DNA of 64,000 nucleotides from JACDAN01 sp963721345 (GCA_963721345.1 CAVRIT010000001.1:1-64000); one strand, 5' to 3'. Positions 8,804 to 17,582 are shown, counted from the first letter of the stretch. Made by a program: numbers and translations. Notes: generated by a model not told the origin, from the letters alone.

Positions 8804-9520
8804 TTCGCCGGACAGATCGACGCCCTTCTTGGCCAGGAATGCACGCGCTTCTGCCGCTACCTGCACCGGCTCGTACGTTGCGCACTTCGTCGAGAGCTCG
8901 AGGATCCGTGAGCCGTCGGGGTAGAGCCAGAGCTCGGCGACAAAGGGGCGACCGAACTCCCGTGGGCTCCATTTCAGCTTGAGAACGAAGATCGGCCCCA
9001 GGGTCGAAAGCGTGCCGAGCTCGACACCCTCTGGGGCGTTGGCCGTGAAGAACTTCCGTTGCTCCTTCGAGAAAAGCGTGCCAATGGGCTCGCTGCCGGA
9101 GATCGCGGCTCGAACCGCTGTCGGCGCCAGCTTTCTCTTCAATGTCGCTGAGCACACGAAACCTCCCGGCATCGCGTCGACCTCGACGACGAGGTTGGGG
9201 GACTTCCGCAGCTCCTTCGGGAGTGCGTCGGGCACGACCGGGCGCAACTTGACCACCGAGTCGTTGCCTTTGCCCTGGATTCGCCTCGCCCGCACGACGA
9301 CACCAGCACGGTTGAGCGCGAGCTCAGGCGTATCGAAGAAGAAAACCTGTCTGATCTGAGCATCCAGTGGATCCAACCCGAGCGCGGCTACGGCGGCGCG
9401 CTGACTCGACTCGGGCACCGTCAGCTTCAACTCGACGCTGTCGGCCCCCTTGACCAGTTCGAGTGCTTCCCCCAGCTGCTGATCCGACAGCCGCACGGTC
9501 CTCTTCGTAGCCGTCGCCAT
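8738..9520 (-). CDS. CYTH-like domain protein
   Basis: 260 residues. The N-terminus has a CYTH-type ExExK-like strand (SVELKLTVPES, about residues 28-38), a TP-binding barrel pattern with FFFDTPELALNRAGVVVRAR and SVVKLRP, and a late strand AELWLYPDGSRILELSTKC. CYTH proteins hydrolyse triphosphates (thiamine triphosphate, inorganic triphosphate) or make cAMP; the first motif departs from strict ExExK, so activity is uncertain. The C-terminus (SKELAGKSG, stop TGA at 8738-8740) appears altered by the tRNA-linked duplication; the alternative ending SKELAASRSG is preserved at 8611-8640. Confidence 0.7.
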   Translation of the reverse strand: MATATKRTVRLSDQQLGEALELVKGADSVELKLTVPESSQRAAVAALGLDPLDAQIRQVFFFDTPELALNRAGVVVRARRIQGKGNDSVVKLRPVVPDALPKELRKSPNLVVEVDAMPGGFVCSATLKRKLAPTAVRAAISGSEPIGTLFSKEQRKFFTANAPEGVELGTLSTLGPIFVLKLKWSPREFGRPFVAELWLYPDGSRILELSTKCATYEPVQVAAEARAFLAKKGVDLSGEQQTKTKRALDFFSKELAGKSG

Positions 9521-9603
9521 TTCCGAGCCCTCCTCGTGTGTCGGGTGCTGCGCCCGGCCCGAGTATCGTCATCGCCGCCGCGGCGGGTCAAGGCCGCTGC
9601 CGG

Positions 9604-11343
9604 TCAGCGAACCGGCAGGCTCAGCTTGGGCGGCGCGAAGGTGATCGTCGAAGGGACGTTGCTGCGCCGCATGAAGGGCTCGTCCACCTGCACGAGGTCG
9701 AGCCGGATCCGGTGGCCGGGCACGAAGCGCCAGTGGTTCCCGAAGAGCGGCAGCTCGAGCGTCCCGGCCGGCAGGTTCAGGCGGTACGTGCCGCGGTCGA
9801 CGAAGACCGCTTCGCCCGACGGGGCGACGTCCCAAAGTCGCGCGTGCAGCGTCGCGGTGGAGCCGAGCAACGTGTAGGGGATGCGCAGCGTCCCCACGCC
9901 GACGTAGGTCGCGCCGGTCGCGAGCGGCGCGGAGAGCGCGGTGTAGCGCCCGGGCCAATCGGGCGCCTGCGAGATCCGGCAGCGTTCGGGCGCTCGGACG
10001 AAGCCGGCGATCGGGTCGGTCTCGAGCCCGTCGGGATCGCCCGACCCGCTGAGCCAGGTCAGCGTCCCGCCGCTTTCGAACGGAACGGTCAGCACGCGGC
10101 GCGCGAGTCCACGTTGACGCGGGCCTGGCGCCGCGTCGCACGTCGTCTGCTCGGTCGAGATCCCGGTCCGCTGTTCGTGGCTCCCGTGGATGTGCCGGCG
10201 AAGGAACTTGAACGCGCGCTTGTTCAGCCACCGCCAGGTGCCGTCCTTGTTCCAGGCCCGGGGATGTCCGACGTCGGCCAGCGCCACTTCGACCGGCCAG
10301 CGCGGATCGAGCGCCTTGAGGTAGCCGTACTGGCGAAGCGCCTCGTCGGCCGGGAAGAGATCGTCCGTCCAGCCCTGGATCGCGAAGATCGCCGTCTTCC
10401 GGTGGTCGGCCTGCGCCGCCCACGCCTCCTCCTGGTAGTACGAGCTTCGCTCCTCGGTCAGGCCGTGGCGCGCCTGGGCGACGACGGGATCCTCCGGCTC
10501 GTAGGGGTCACCGACGTCCGCCAGCCTCGCCTTCCAGGCGTGGACGAGCGGATCGAAGACCCCGTCCTGATTCCCGAATGCGTAAAAGAGGTTGACGTAG
10601 CTGAGCTTCACGGTCCCGACGGGTCCAGGTGAGAAGACGCGCCGGCCGCTGGGCGCGAGGCTGTACGCGAGGTCGGTCCAGCCGTACTTCGGCACTGCGA
10701 CCTGCAGTTCGAGCTTGGGGAGTGCTCCGCCGGTCGCGGTATGGGGGAATGTCCAGTGCGGCCGGGCCGCCTGGAGCCAGCTCTCGCCGGCGCCGTACGA
10801 GTTGCCGGTGACCGCCACCCAGCGCGGGTTGATCCCGGGGAATGCCTTCGCCGCGAGCGCGGCGAGCCACTGCGTGTCCTTCACCTCGAAGTCGCGGCTC
10901 TTCAGCTTGATCGTCCCGTTCGGCGCGCTGGCCGAGCTGCCCGCCGGGGTCGGCGGCTCCCAGGGATCGTCCGCTGCGTCAGTGCGGAAGCCGCGCGCGG
11001 TGTAGGTCAGGACGTAGTAGCCCCGTTGCGCGAACCAGTGGCTGTTCCAGCGCCAGAGGTCGCCGCCGTCACCCTCGTTCGTGAGGGACTCCCACGCGTG
11101 CTTGTCGTTCCCGAACCCGTGCAGCATCACGATCAGCGGATGCCGCCCATGGCCGCGGTGGCGCAGCGGCTTCGTCAGGTCCACGTCGAGTGACGCGCCG
11201 TCGAAGCTCGGGACCTGGCCGGAGCAGATCTCGAGGTCGCCGTAGCGGTTGCAGGCGACCGGCATGGCCGCAGGACGGGCGGGACGGCGCCCAGCGCGAC
11301 CACGGCCGCAGTGATCACGAGCAGCTTGCGAATACGTGTTCAT
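9604..11343 (-). CDS. Secreted S15/CocE-type alpha/beta hydrolase (X-Pro dipeptidyl-peptidase-like)
   Basis: About 570 residues. Seen: the oxyanion/early strand HPLIVMLHGFGNDKHAWES, nucleophile elbow GNSYGAGES, acid region QGWTDDLFPADEA, catalytic-His region LADVGHPRAWNKD, and a C-terminal jelly-roll domain (LRIPYTLLGSTATLHARLWD; HRIRLDLVQVDEP). This order is that of CocE/NonD and Xaa-Pro peptidase S15 enzymes, which cleave esters or N-terminal dipeptides. A signal peptide is readable only after removing one base near 11334 (MNTIRKLLVITAAVVALG), with a return to the main frame near 11270; as written, the first 27 residues are not hydrophobic. Divergent from the downstream membrane protein gene. 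Confidence 0.75.
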   Translation of the reverse strand: MNTYSQAARDHCGRGRAGRRPARPAAMPVACNRYGDLEICSGQVPSFDGASLDVDLTKPLRHRGHGRHPLIVMLHGFGNDKHAWESLTNEGDGGDLWRWNSHWFAQRGYYVLTYTARGFRTDAADDPWEPPTPAGSSASAPNGTIKLKSRDFEVKDTQWLAALAAKAFPGINPRWVAVTGNSYGAGESWLQAARPHWTFPHTATGGALPKLELQVAVPKYGWTDLAYSLAPSGRRVFSPGPVGTVKLSYVNLFYAFGNQDGVFDPLVHAWKARLADVGDPYEPEDPVVAQARHGLTEERSSYYQEEAWAAQADHRKTAIFAIQGWTDDLFPADEALRQYGYLKALDPRWPVEVALADVGHPRAWNKDGTWRWLNKRAFKFLRRHIHGSHEQRTGISTEQTTCDAAPGPRQRGLARRVLTVPFESGGTLTWLSGSGDPDGLETDPIAGFVRAPERCRISQAPDWPGRYTALSAPLATGATYVGVGTLRIPYTLLGSTATLHARLWDVAPSGEAVFVDRGTYRLNLPAGTLELPLFGNHWRFVPGHRIRLDLVQVDEPFMRRSNVPSTITFAPPKLSLPVR

Positions 11344-11377
11344 GCCCTCGCCGCCGCCGTCTTGAAACTATCGCCGT

Positions 11378-12235
11378 ATGTCCGTGCGCCTGGTCTGGGG
11401 GCTCTTCGGCGTCGTGGGAGCGGCGATCCTCGTCACGTACTGGCGGCTGCCGCTGGAGGAGCTCTACAACGTCGACGAGGACGGGTTGGACGGCGCCGCC
11501 GGGAGGCTGCTGGTCTTCCTCAACTACCCGGTGTCGCTGGTCGCGATCGCGATCGCCTGGCTCTCGGCGGAGCGGCTCGCGGCGAGGTGGGCCACGCGGG
11601 CGGCCGTCGTCGCCACCGGTTTCTGCGCCGTGACCGCCTGGCCAGGGGCCGTCGACCAGCACGACCTCGACGCGAAGCTGATCAACGTCGTCCCCGCGAT
11701 CGGCGTGGCAGTCGCGCTGTGGTTGAGCCTCCGTGCGCCGTGGGAGCGGGTCGGGCGGCGACGACTCGATCCGGTGCGGATCGCGATCGCCGCCGTCTTC
11801 CTCGTCGGGGCGATTCCCTGGATGGCGGCGGTGCTCGGGTTCTACGCGCCGGGCGACGTCTTCCTCGGGGAGGAGGTCCGGCGCGGCGGCGAGGGGACGT
11901 TCTACGCCGCCGTCCACTTCGGCGACCACGAGGGGCTCGACGGGACGCTCCTCGTGCTTTCCGCCCTCGTGCTCTCGCGCCTGCCGGCGCGTCTGCCGCT
12001 CGCGTACCTGATCGCGCTGATCTTCTTCTACGGCGCGGCGGTCGCCGCGACCGACTTCTGGTTCGAGCAGGTCGTGAAGCGCGGGTGGACAACGGCGGAG
12101 TTTCCGGAAGTCCTTCGCCCGGGCTTCACCGTCCAGTGGCTCGTCCTGCTCGTGCTTGCCGGAGCCGTAACGGTGCTCGTCAGGCGGCTCGAAGGGCCGC
12201 TACGCCCAGGGGAAGGCTTACCCGGGCGGCGCTAG
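11378..12235 (+). CDS. Polytopic membrane protein of unknown function
   Basis: 285 residues with about seven hydrophobic helices (first at residues 4-22, last near residues 250-270). Between helices lie conserved-looking acidic stretches (DQHDLDAKLINVVPAIG; GDVFLGEEVRRGGEGTFY; VHFGDHEGLDG). I do not recognise the family. ATG 11378 is the natural start. It is followed by tRNA-Cys after 16 bases. Confidence 0.65.
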   Translation: MSVRLVWGLFGVVGAAILVTYWRLPLEELYNVDEDGLDGAAGRLLVFLNYPVSLVAIAIAWLSAERLAARWATRAAVVATGFCAVTAWPGAVDQHDLDAKLINVVPAIGVAVALWLSLRAPWERVGRRRLDPVRIAIAAVFLVGAIPWMAAVLGFYAPGDVFLGEEVRRGGEGTFYAAVHFGDHEGLDGTLLVLSALVLSRLPARLPLAYLIALIFFYGAAVAATDFWFEQVVKRGWTTAEFPEVLRPGFTVQWLVLLVLAGAVTVLVRRLEGPLRPGEGLPGRR

Positions 12236-12251
12236 CATGGAATGTCCTCCG

Positions 12252-12322
12252 GGCGCGGTGGCCGAGAGGTTAGGCAGAGGCCTGCAAAGCCTCGTACACC
12301 GGTTCGAATCCGGTCCGCGCCT
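12252..12322 (+). tRNA. tRNA-Cys (GCA)
   Basis: 71 nt. Acceptor stem GGCGCGG pairs perfectly with CCGCGCC; anticodon loop CTGCAAA gives anticodon GCA; T loop TTCGAAT. The CCA end is not encoded (TCCT follows). Confidence 0.95.
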
Positions 12323-12333
12323 CCTGTGTTGAA

Positions 12334-13392
12334 CTATTTCCCGGTCACCTTCCGCCGGTGCCGGTGTGACTTCGTGAGCGCGGCCCAGCGCTTCCGCTCC
12401 TCTGCCTGTTGCTTCGGATCGAGCTTCCGCTCGAGGCGGGCGAGCTCCCGCTGGAGCTTGAGGTAGCTCTCCCAGCGATCCTCGGGTAGCGACCCGTCGG
12501 CCAGCGCCGCCTTGACCGCACAGCCGGGCTCGGTGCGGTGCTCGCAGTTCGAGAACCGGCACTGCGCGATCAGCTCGGCGACGTCGACGAACGTCTGATC
12601 GAGACCGCCGTCGGTCTCCCACAACTGGAGCTCGCGCAGGCCGGGCGTGTCGATGATCACCCCGCCGCCGGGCACCGGGACGAGCTCGCGGTGCGACGTG
12701 GTATGGCGGCCACGGCCGTCCTCGCGCACGTCGCCCGTGCGGAACCGCTCCTCCCCGAGGAGCCGGTTGATCAGCGACGACTTGCCGACTCCTGAGGAGC
12801 CGAGCAGCACGACGGTCCGGTTGTCGCCGAGGTGCGCGCGGAGCTCCTCGACGCCGTCGCCGGTCTCGGCGCTGACGACGTGCACCGGCACGCCGAACGC
12901 AACGGACTGCGTCTCGGCCACCTGCGTGTCGAGGTCGTACGCGAGGTCCGACTTGTTGAGCACGATCACGGGAGCCGCGCCGCCCTCCCAGGCCGTCGTC
13001 AGGTAACGCTCGAGGCGCCTGATGTTGAAGTCGCGGTCGTCGAGGCCCATGACCAGGAACGCCACGTCCACGTTCGCGACGAGCACTTGCTCGGACACCT
13101 CGGTGAAGGGCGTCTTGCGCGAGAACTTGCTCGCGCGTGGCAGCACGTCGTCGATCTGGTCGTCTCGGAGCGCGACCCAGTCGCCGACGACCGGCAGCTC
13201 ACCGGGGGCAGCGTCGTGGCGCAGGCGGCCGGTTACCTCGGCGAGGACGTCGCCGCGCTCCGTGACGACCCCCCAGACGCCGCGGTGCTGCACCGCGACG
13301 CGTCCGGGCTCGAGACCCGGAGCGATCGATTCGAATGTGCGAGCGATCTCGTCGTTCCAGCCGAGGCGCTCGAGGTTCGGGAACTGCAACAT
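12334..13392 (-). CDS. rsgA: RsgA, ribosome small-subunit-dependent GTPase A
   Basis: 352 residues. Circularly permuted GTPase that helps mature the 30S subunit. An N-terminal OB domain (residues 30-100) is followed by G4 NKSD (146-149) ahead of G1 GSSGVGKS (198-205) and G3 DTPG (248-251), the order diagnostic of RsgA/YjeQ. The C-terminal zinc knuckle has Cys278, Cys283, His285 and Cys291. A basic tail rich in Lys/Arg follows. The stop lies just after tRNA-Cys, convergent with it. The leader contains a long hairpin (see 13421-13476). Confidence 0.95.
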   Translation of the reverse strand: MLQFPNLERLGWNDEIARTFESIAPGLEPGRVAVQHRGVWGVVTERGDVLAEVTGRLRHDAAPGELPVVGDWVALRDDQIDDVLPRASKFSRKTPFTEVSEQVLVANVDVAFLVMGLDDRDFNIRRLERYLTTAWEGGAAPVIVLNKSDLAYDLDTQVAETQSVAFGVPVHVVSAETGDGVEELRAHLGDNRTVVLLGSSGVGKSSLINRLLGEERFRTGDVREDGRGRHTTSHRELVPVPGGGVIIDTPGLRELQLWETDGGLDQTFVDVAELIAQCRFSNCEHRTEPGCAVKAALADGSLPEDRWESYLKLQRELARLERKLDPKQQAEERKRWAALTKSHRHRRKVTGK

Positions 13393-13420
13393 TGACTCCT
13401 TTTCTGCAAGGACGGGGACA

Positions 13421-13476
13421 CGCCTCTCGCAGGGCCGGAGTTGCTAGCGAAGCATGGCCCTGCGAGCGGAGAGGCG
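13421..13476. repeat. Long imperfect inverted repeat in rsgA / subtilase intergenic region
   Basis: Arms CGCCTCTCGCAGGGCC (13421-13436) and GGCCCTGC plus GAGAGGCG (13456-13463 and 13469-13476) form 16 base pairs with a five-base bulge and a 19-base loop. It lies 28 bases upstream of the rsgA start, in its presumed leader, and also upstream of the divergent subtilase gene. A second short dyad (CCTGCAT...ATGCAGG, 13517-13541) lies closer to the subtilase start. Could be a leader structure or a shared operator. Confidence 0.55.
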
Positions 13477-13556
13477 GTCAAGCTCAGTTGTCATTTGCGC
13501 CTCCTTCCGTTGCGGGCCTGCATGAACGCGCTGGATGCAGGGTAGGAACCCTGGGC

Positions 13557-14645
13557 ATGCACGTCAAGGGCGGCGCACTCGTGGCGCTTGCTGCGGCTCT
13601 CCTCGTTTGTCTCTCAGCCTCGGCAGCGCCGCGTTACGACGATTCCGTCTGCCGGACGGCGCGGACGGGCTGGTCGAACGACGCCTGCGCCGCGCGCCAG
13701 TGGGGGCTTGTCCAGATCGGCGCGCCGCAGGCCTGGCGCACGACTCGGGGCGGCGCCGTGCGCGTGGCGGTCGTCGACACCGGCGTCGACTTTCGGCACC
13801 CGGATCTTCGGAAGCGCCTCGTTCCCGTGCGCGGCTCGAACCTCACGCGCAACACGGCCTACCGGTGTCCGTGGGAGCGGCGGGGCGGGAAGCGCTCGCG
13901 AGCCGTCGCCGTCGACGACAACGGCCACGGAACGCACGTCGCAGGGATCGTCGTCGCGCGCGCCGGCAACACGATCGGCATCGCCGGAATCGCCCCCAAC
14001 GCACGCGTGCTGCCGGTGAAGGTGCTCGACAGGAAAGGGTCGGGCAGCGACGCGACGGTCGCCCGCGGGATCTGCTTCGCCGTCGCCAACAAGGCGCGCG
14101 TCGTGAACCTCAGCCTCGGCGCCGATCCGCTCGAACAGCTTCTGGTCTCGGGGAGCGGGGAACTCACTGCCCGGGCTATCGATCACGCATTCCGCAGGGG
14201 CGTCTCGGTCATCGTCGCCGGCGGGAACAGCGCCTTTCCGCTGTGCGGCTTCCGGTCGGTGCGCGAGCAGGCGCTGTGCGTGGGCGCGCTCGACCGGAAC
14301 GGGATGCGGGCGACGTACTCGAACTTCGGCGACGCAACGGCGGTGATGGCGCCCGGCGGCGAGTCTGGGCTTCAGTGCCGCGACGACGCCGGCGTGTGGT
14401 CGACGATCTGGCCGGGCTCGCCGGACGACTGCACGAAGCGCGGCTACCAGCCGCTGGCGGGGACGTCGATGGCGGCGCCGCACGTGGCGGGTGTGGCGGC
14501 GCTTGTCCGCGCGCGCTACGGGCTGCGCGCAACACCCGCATTCGTCTACGGCCGCCTTCGGGATACCGCAGACGATCTCGGACTGCCCGGCGCCGATCCG
14601 ATCTTCGGCCGGGGCCGGGTCAACGCCGCCCGCGCGGTCGGCTAG
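13557..14645 (+). CDS. Secreted subtilisin-like serine peptidase (S8)
   Basis: 362 residues from ATG 13557. Signal peptide MHVKGGALVALAAALLVCLS with an ASA-type cleavage site. Catalytic triad in S8 order: Asp74 (AVVDTGVDF), His124 (NGHGTHVAG), Ser304 (GTSMAAPHVAG). The oxyanion Asn is in VAGGNSAFP. There is no long propeptide, so the mature enzyme starts soon after the signal peptide. Several Cys pairs (about residues 32/44 and 275/295) suggest disulfides, as in extracellular enzymes. Ends four bases inside the convergent thioesterase gene. Target unknown. Confidence 0.9.
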   Translation: MHVKGGALVALAAALLVCLSASAAPRYDDSVCRTARTGWSNDACAARQWGLVQIGAPQAWRTTRGGAVRVAVVDTGVDFRHPDLRKRLVPVRGSNLTRNTAYRCPWERRGGKRSRAVAVDDNGHGTHVAGIVVARAGNTIGIAGIAPNARVLPVKVLDRKGSGSDATVARGICFAVANKARVVNLSLGADPLEQLLVSGSGELTARAIDHAFRRGVSVIVAGGNSAFPLCGFRSVREQALCVGALDRNGMRATYSNFGDATAVMAPGGESGLQCRDDAGVWSTIWPGSPDDCTKRGYQPLAGTSMAAPHVAGVAALVRARYGLRATPAFVYGRLRDTADDLGLPGADPIFGRGRVNAARAVG

Positions 14646-15106
14646 CCCAGCCGCTCCCGCCACGCCTCGCCTGCGGCTCTTCCCTCCGGCGTACGAAGGA
14701 AGTGCTCGAGCGGCACGTGGATGAACGAGCCCTCGGCGTCCGCGAGGAGCGTTTCGCCGGCTCGCAGCTCTCCCCGGATCTCCAGGCGACGGCCCCGTTC
14801 GGCTTGCAGCTCGGCCGAGACGGCGAGCGAATGGTTGATGTGGACGGGCTCGAGGTAGCGGACGCTGAACCGGGCGGTGACGGACGGGAAGCGGTGCCAG
14901 GTCGCGAGCAGCCCGCAGGCCTCGTCGAGCGCGGCCGCGACGAGCCCGCCGTGGACGAGCCCGGGCGCCGCCTGATGCTCCTCGCGGAACGAGAACGTCG
15001 CGCGGTACTCGGTGAGCCCCTCGGCGTCGGGTTGCGGCAGACGAAGCCCGCTCGGGTTGTCGCCACAGCCCCAGCAGCGCGGGTCGTGGTGTGGAGGAAT
15101 ATTCAC
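14642..15106 (-). CDS. PaaI-family hot-dog thioesterase
   Basis: 154 residues. Starts with a Cys-rich segment (HDPRCWGCGDNPSGL) common in a subgroup of hot-dog thioesterases. The catalytic region is AAPGLVHGGLVAAALDEACG, with the HGG turn and acidic residue on the long helix, then the dimer strand TARFSVRYLEPVHI. Hydrolyses acyl-CoA or a similar thioester; substrate unknown. Overlaps the subtilase stop by four bases. Confidence 0.85.
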   Translation of the reverse strand: MNIPPHHDPRCWGCGDNPSGLRLPQPDAEGLTEYRATFSFREEHQAAPGLVHGGLVAAALDEACGLLATWHRFPSVTARFSVRYLEPVHINHSLAVSAELQAERGRRLEIRGELRAGETLLADAEGSFIHVPLEHFLRTPEGRAAGEAWRERLG

Positions 15107-15118
15107 CGTTTCGTGCGT

Positions 15119-15207
15119 GGACCTGGTCCCAGAGGGGCCGCAGCAACGCGTCGACCCTGAGGCGCCGAGCCAAACGGCACGCCGGGCCGTCTACGGGACC
15201 TGGTCCC
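15119..15207. repeat. Duplicated palindromic motif GGACCTGGTCCC
   Basis: The 12-mer GGACCTGGTCCC occurs at 15119-15130 and 15196-15207. The second copy sits in a 17-bp perfect dyad ACGGGACC-T-GGTCCCGT (15193-15209) abutting the HMG-CoA reductase stop. It may be the stem of a weak terminator or a pair of operator sites between the two minus-strand genes. Confidence 0.4.
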
Positions 15208-15208
15208 G

Positions 15209-16426
15209 TTAACGGAGCCCGCCGCGCTCGAAGTGGGCCTTGAAGAAGTTCTCCGAGCCTGAAGTGGCCATGGCGGAGGAAGCCGAGATCTCCAGGGCGA
15301 GCGCCGCCGCCGCCACGATCTGGGCGAAGCGGTAGACCTTCCCGGCCCCAGCGCAGTCCATCAGCGAGAGCCACGAGCGAGCGAAGGGGAGGGTCGTGCC
15401 GCCGCCCACCGTCGCCACCTCGAGCCCGGAGAACCGGATCGCCGCGTTCAGTCCACCCTCGACGCGCCGGCCCGTCCCGTGGGCCATGGAGCTCGTCCCG
15501 ACCATCCCGAGGTCCTGACCCGTCGCCGCGAAGATCGCCGCGATCGCGGTCGCCGGCGTGAAGGCGACGCCCATCATCCCGGAGGCGACTGCGCCGTGCG
15601 TCCCGGCCCAGGACAGATCGAGGAGATCGTCGATCGTCGTCCGCAGGACGCGGCGAACGGCGTCCTCCGTCAGCGTGCACTCGGCGATCACCGTCTTCCC
15701 GTGCCCACCTCGCTCGAAGTAGCGGTGCGAGAGCTTCTTGTCCCCGCCCATGTTCCCTTCGAGCATCGCCCGCTCCGGCTTCACCGGCGCGCGCTCCATC
15801 ACGAAACCCATGTTCAGCGCATAGGCGTTGCGGGTCATCATGTTCGCGCCGACGGCGTCGCCGGTCGTGAACGCCCACATGACGTGGCACATGGGCCCGA
15901 TGACGTGCGTCTCGACTTCCCGGAGCTTCGCGAAGCGTGAGACCCACGACTCGTCCTTCTCCGCCAGCCACTGCCGCATCGCCGGCAGCTCGCCCTCGAT
16001 CCATCGCGCCAGCTGCGCCGCCTCCTCGGCCGAGTTGCAGACGAAGCACGAGGCGCGCGTGATCCGGTCCCGCAGCACCTCGGTCCGGAACCCGTCGGAC
16101 TCCGCTGCGGCCCTCGCGCCGCGGTACAGCGAGTCCGACATCGACCCCTCGGTGTGCGCCAGCGGGACGAAAACCGCCTCGGTCGAACGCCCGCGCTCGA
16201 CCACTCGCCCCTCCGGCTCCTCGAGCTCGTACTCCCCCAGGGAGATCGTCAGCGGCCCGATCACGGCGGTCGGGATCACCGAGACGCCGGTCAGCGCCTC
16301 CTGCGCCTTGGCCCAGGGAGTCAGGTCGGGCTCGAACACCTCGCGGTCGACTCGGCCGTCCAGCGCCTCCTGCCGGGCCTTGATCGACGCAGGATCGTTC
16401 TTCCGCGGCCAGCGACGGAGCTCCAC
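15209..16426 (-). CDS. Hydroxymethylglutaryl-CoA reductase
   Basis: 405 residues. Reduces HMG-CoA to mevalonate with NAD(P)H, the committed step of the mevalonate route. Motifs: substrate-site Glu93 (AHTEGSMSD), cofactor motif TGDAVGANM (188-196), catalytic Lys in GGDKK (227-231), GTHGA, Asp304 in GQD, ATVGGGTTLP, and a C-terminal His398 (KAHFERGG) as general acid. The family is therefore clear. No other mevalonate-pathway gene is in the window. Divergent from folD with only 23 bases between starts, so promoters must overlap. Confidence 0.9.
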   Translation of the reverse strand: MELRRWPRKNDPASIKARQEALDGRVDREVFEPDLTPWAKAQEALTGVSVIPTAVIGPLTISLGEYELEEPEGRVVERGRSTEAVFVPLAHTEGSMSDSLYRGARAAAESDGFRTEVLRDRITRASCFVCNSAEEAAQLARWIEGELPAMRQWLAEKDESWVSRFAKLREVETHVIGPMCHVMWAFTTGDAVGANMMTRNAYALNMGFVMERAPVKPERAMLEGNMGGDKKLSHRYFERGGHGKTVIAECTLTEDAVRRVLRTTIDDLLDLSWAGTHGAVASGMMGVAFTPATAIAAIFAATGQDLGMVGTSSMAHGTGRRVEGGLNAAIRFSGLEVATVGGGTTLPFARSWLSLMDCAGAGKVYRFAQIVAAAALALEISASSAMATSGSENFFKAHFERGGLR

Positions 16427-16449
16427 GGGCGCAGGTTAACCTCGCCCCG

Positions 16450-17283
16450 ATGGCGGCAACCCTCATGGACGGCAAGGCGCTCGCCGAGCGGATCCGCCGC
16501 GAGGTGGCGAAGGAGGTCGAGGAGCTCGGCGAGGTCGGCCTGACGACCATCCTCGTCGGCGACGACGCCGCCTCCGAGATCTACATCACGAGCAAGCAGA
16601 AGGCGGCGAAGGAAGTGGGCATCAACGCCCGGGACTACCGCCTGGCCGAGCACACGTCCGAGCAGGAGCTGCTCGACCTCGTGGCGCAGCTGAACGGGGA
16701 CGACGCCGTCGACGGGATCCTCGTCCAGTTGCCCCTCCCCGCACACATCGACGAGCAGAAGGCCATCGAGTCGGTCGACCCGGCGAAGGACGTCGACGGC
16801 TTCCACCCGGTGAACGCGGGCCGGCTCTCCCTCGGTCTCGACGGAATCGTCGCCGGCACGCCCACCGGGATCATGAGCCTGCTCGACGAGTACGACGTGC
16901 CGCTGGAGGGTGCGCGGGCCGTCGTCGTCGGCCGCAGCAACATCGTCGGCAAGCCCGTGGCGCTGCTCCTGCTCGCTCGGAACGCGACGGTGACGATCTG
17001 CCACTCGCGCACCGCCGACCTCGCCGTCCAGACCCGTCAAGCCGACGTCCTCGTGGTCGCCGTGGGCCAGGCGGGGCTGATCACGCCGGAGATGGTCAAG
17101 GAAGGCGCGACGGTCGTCGACGTCGGGACGAACCGCACCGACGAGGGCCTTCGAGGGGACGTCGATCCAGCCGTCGCCGAGCGCGCAGGCCTGATGACCC
17201 CCGTTCCCGGCGGCGTGGGGCCGATGACCATCGCCTCGCTGCTTCGAAACACCGTGAGAGCCGCACGGCTCAGGCGCTGCTAA
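16450..17283 (+). CDS. folD: FolD, methylene-THF dehydrogenase / methenyl-THF cyclohydrolase
   Basis: 277 residues. One-carbon metabolism enzyme interconverting 5,10-methylene-THF, methenyl-THF and 10-formyl-THF with NADP. Signature segments: YITSKQKAAKEVGI (catalytic Lys region), DGILVQLPLP, PAKDVDGFHPVN, the Rossmann turn VVVGRSNIVGKP, and the C-terminal PVPGGVGPMT. Length is normal. Starts at ATG 16450. Confidence 0.95.
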   Translation: MAATLMDGKALAERIRREVAKEVEELGEVGLTTILVGDDAASEIYITSKQKAAKEVGINARDYRLAEHTSEQELLDLVAQLNGDDAVDGILVQLPLPAHIDEQKAIESVDPAKDVDGFHPVNAGRLSLGLDGIVAGTPTGIMSLLDEYDVPLEGARAVVVGRSNIVGKPVALLLLARNATVTICHSRTADLAVQTRQADVLVVAVGQAGLITPEMVKEGATVVDVGTNRTDEGLRGDVDPAVAERAGLMTPVPGGVGPMTIASLLRNTVRAARLRRC

Positions 17284-17356
17284 GGTCCGGCCGTTCAAGC
17301 AGTTGTACGACGGCGCGGGGTGCCCGGGCCGTCGTTCGTAGTTGAAGGAGGAACGA

Positions 17357-17557
17357 TTGCCTGAGGGCACCGTGAAGTGGTTTTCGAACGAAAAGGGCTA
17401 CGGCTTCATCGAGCGTGAGGACGGGGACGACGTCTTCGTTCATCACACCGCGATCCAGTCGGAGGGCTACCGCTCGCTGACCGAGGGTCAGCGGGTGCAG
17501 TTCGAGGTCGTGCAGGGCGACAAGGGCCTCCAGGCCTCGAACGTCCAGCCGGTCTAG
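17357..17557 (+). CDS. Cold-shock domain protein (CspA family)
   Basis: 66 residues. TTG 17357 is taken as start because AAGGAGG (17345-17351) lies five bases upstream and the family N-terminus (GTVKWFSNEKGYGFI) follows directly. RNP1 (KGYGFI) and RNP2 (DVFVHHTAI) motifs are both present; the protein is an OB-fold RNA chaperone. A 5' leader of at least 70 bases (17284-17356) precedes it, typical for csp genes. Followed by a strong intrinsic terminator. Confidence 0.95.
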   Translation: MPEGTVKWFSNEKGYGFIEREDGDDVFVHHTAIQSEGYRSLTEGQRVQFEVVQGDKGLQASNVQPV

Positions 17558-17582
17558 GCCCGCCACCAAGTTCGAAGTTGAG

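Noticed and set aside
13614..16550. 978-codon minus-strand frame crossing subtilase, thioesterase and HMG-CoA reductase
   Set aside because: It conflicts with three well-supported genes and shows no domains.
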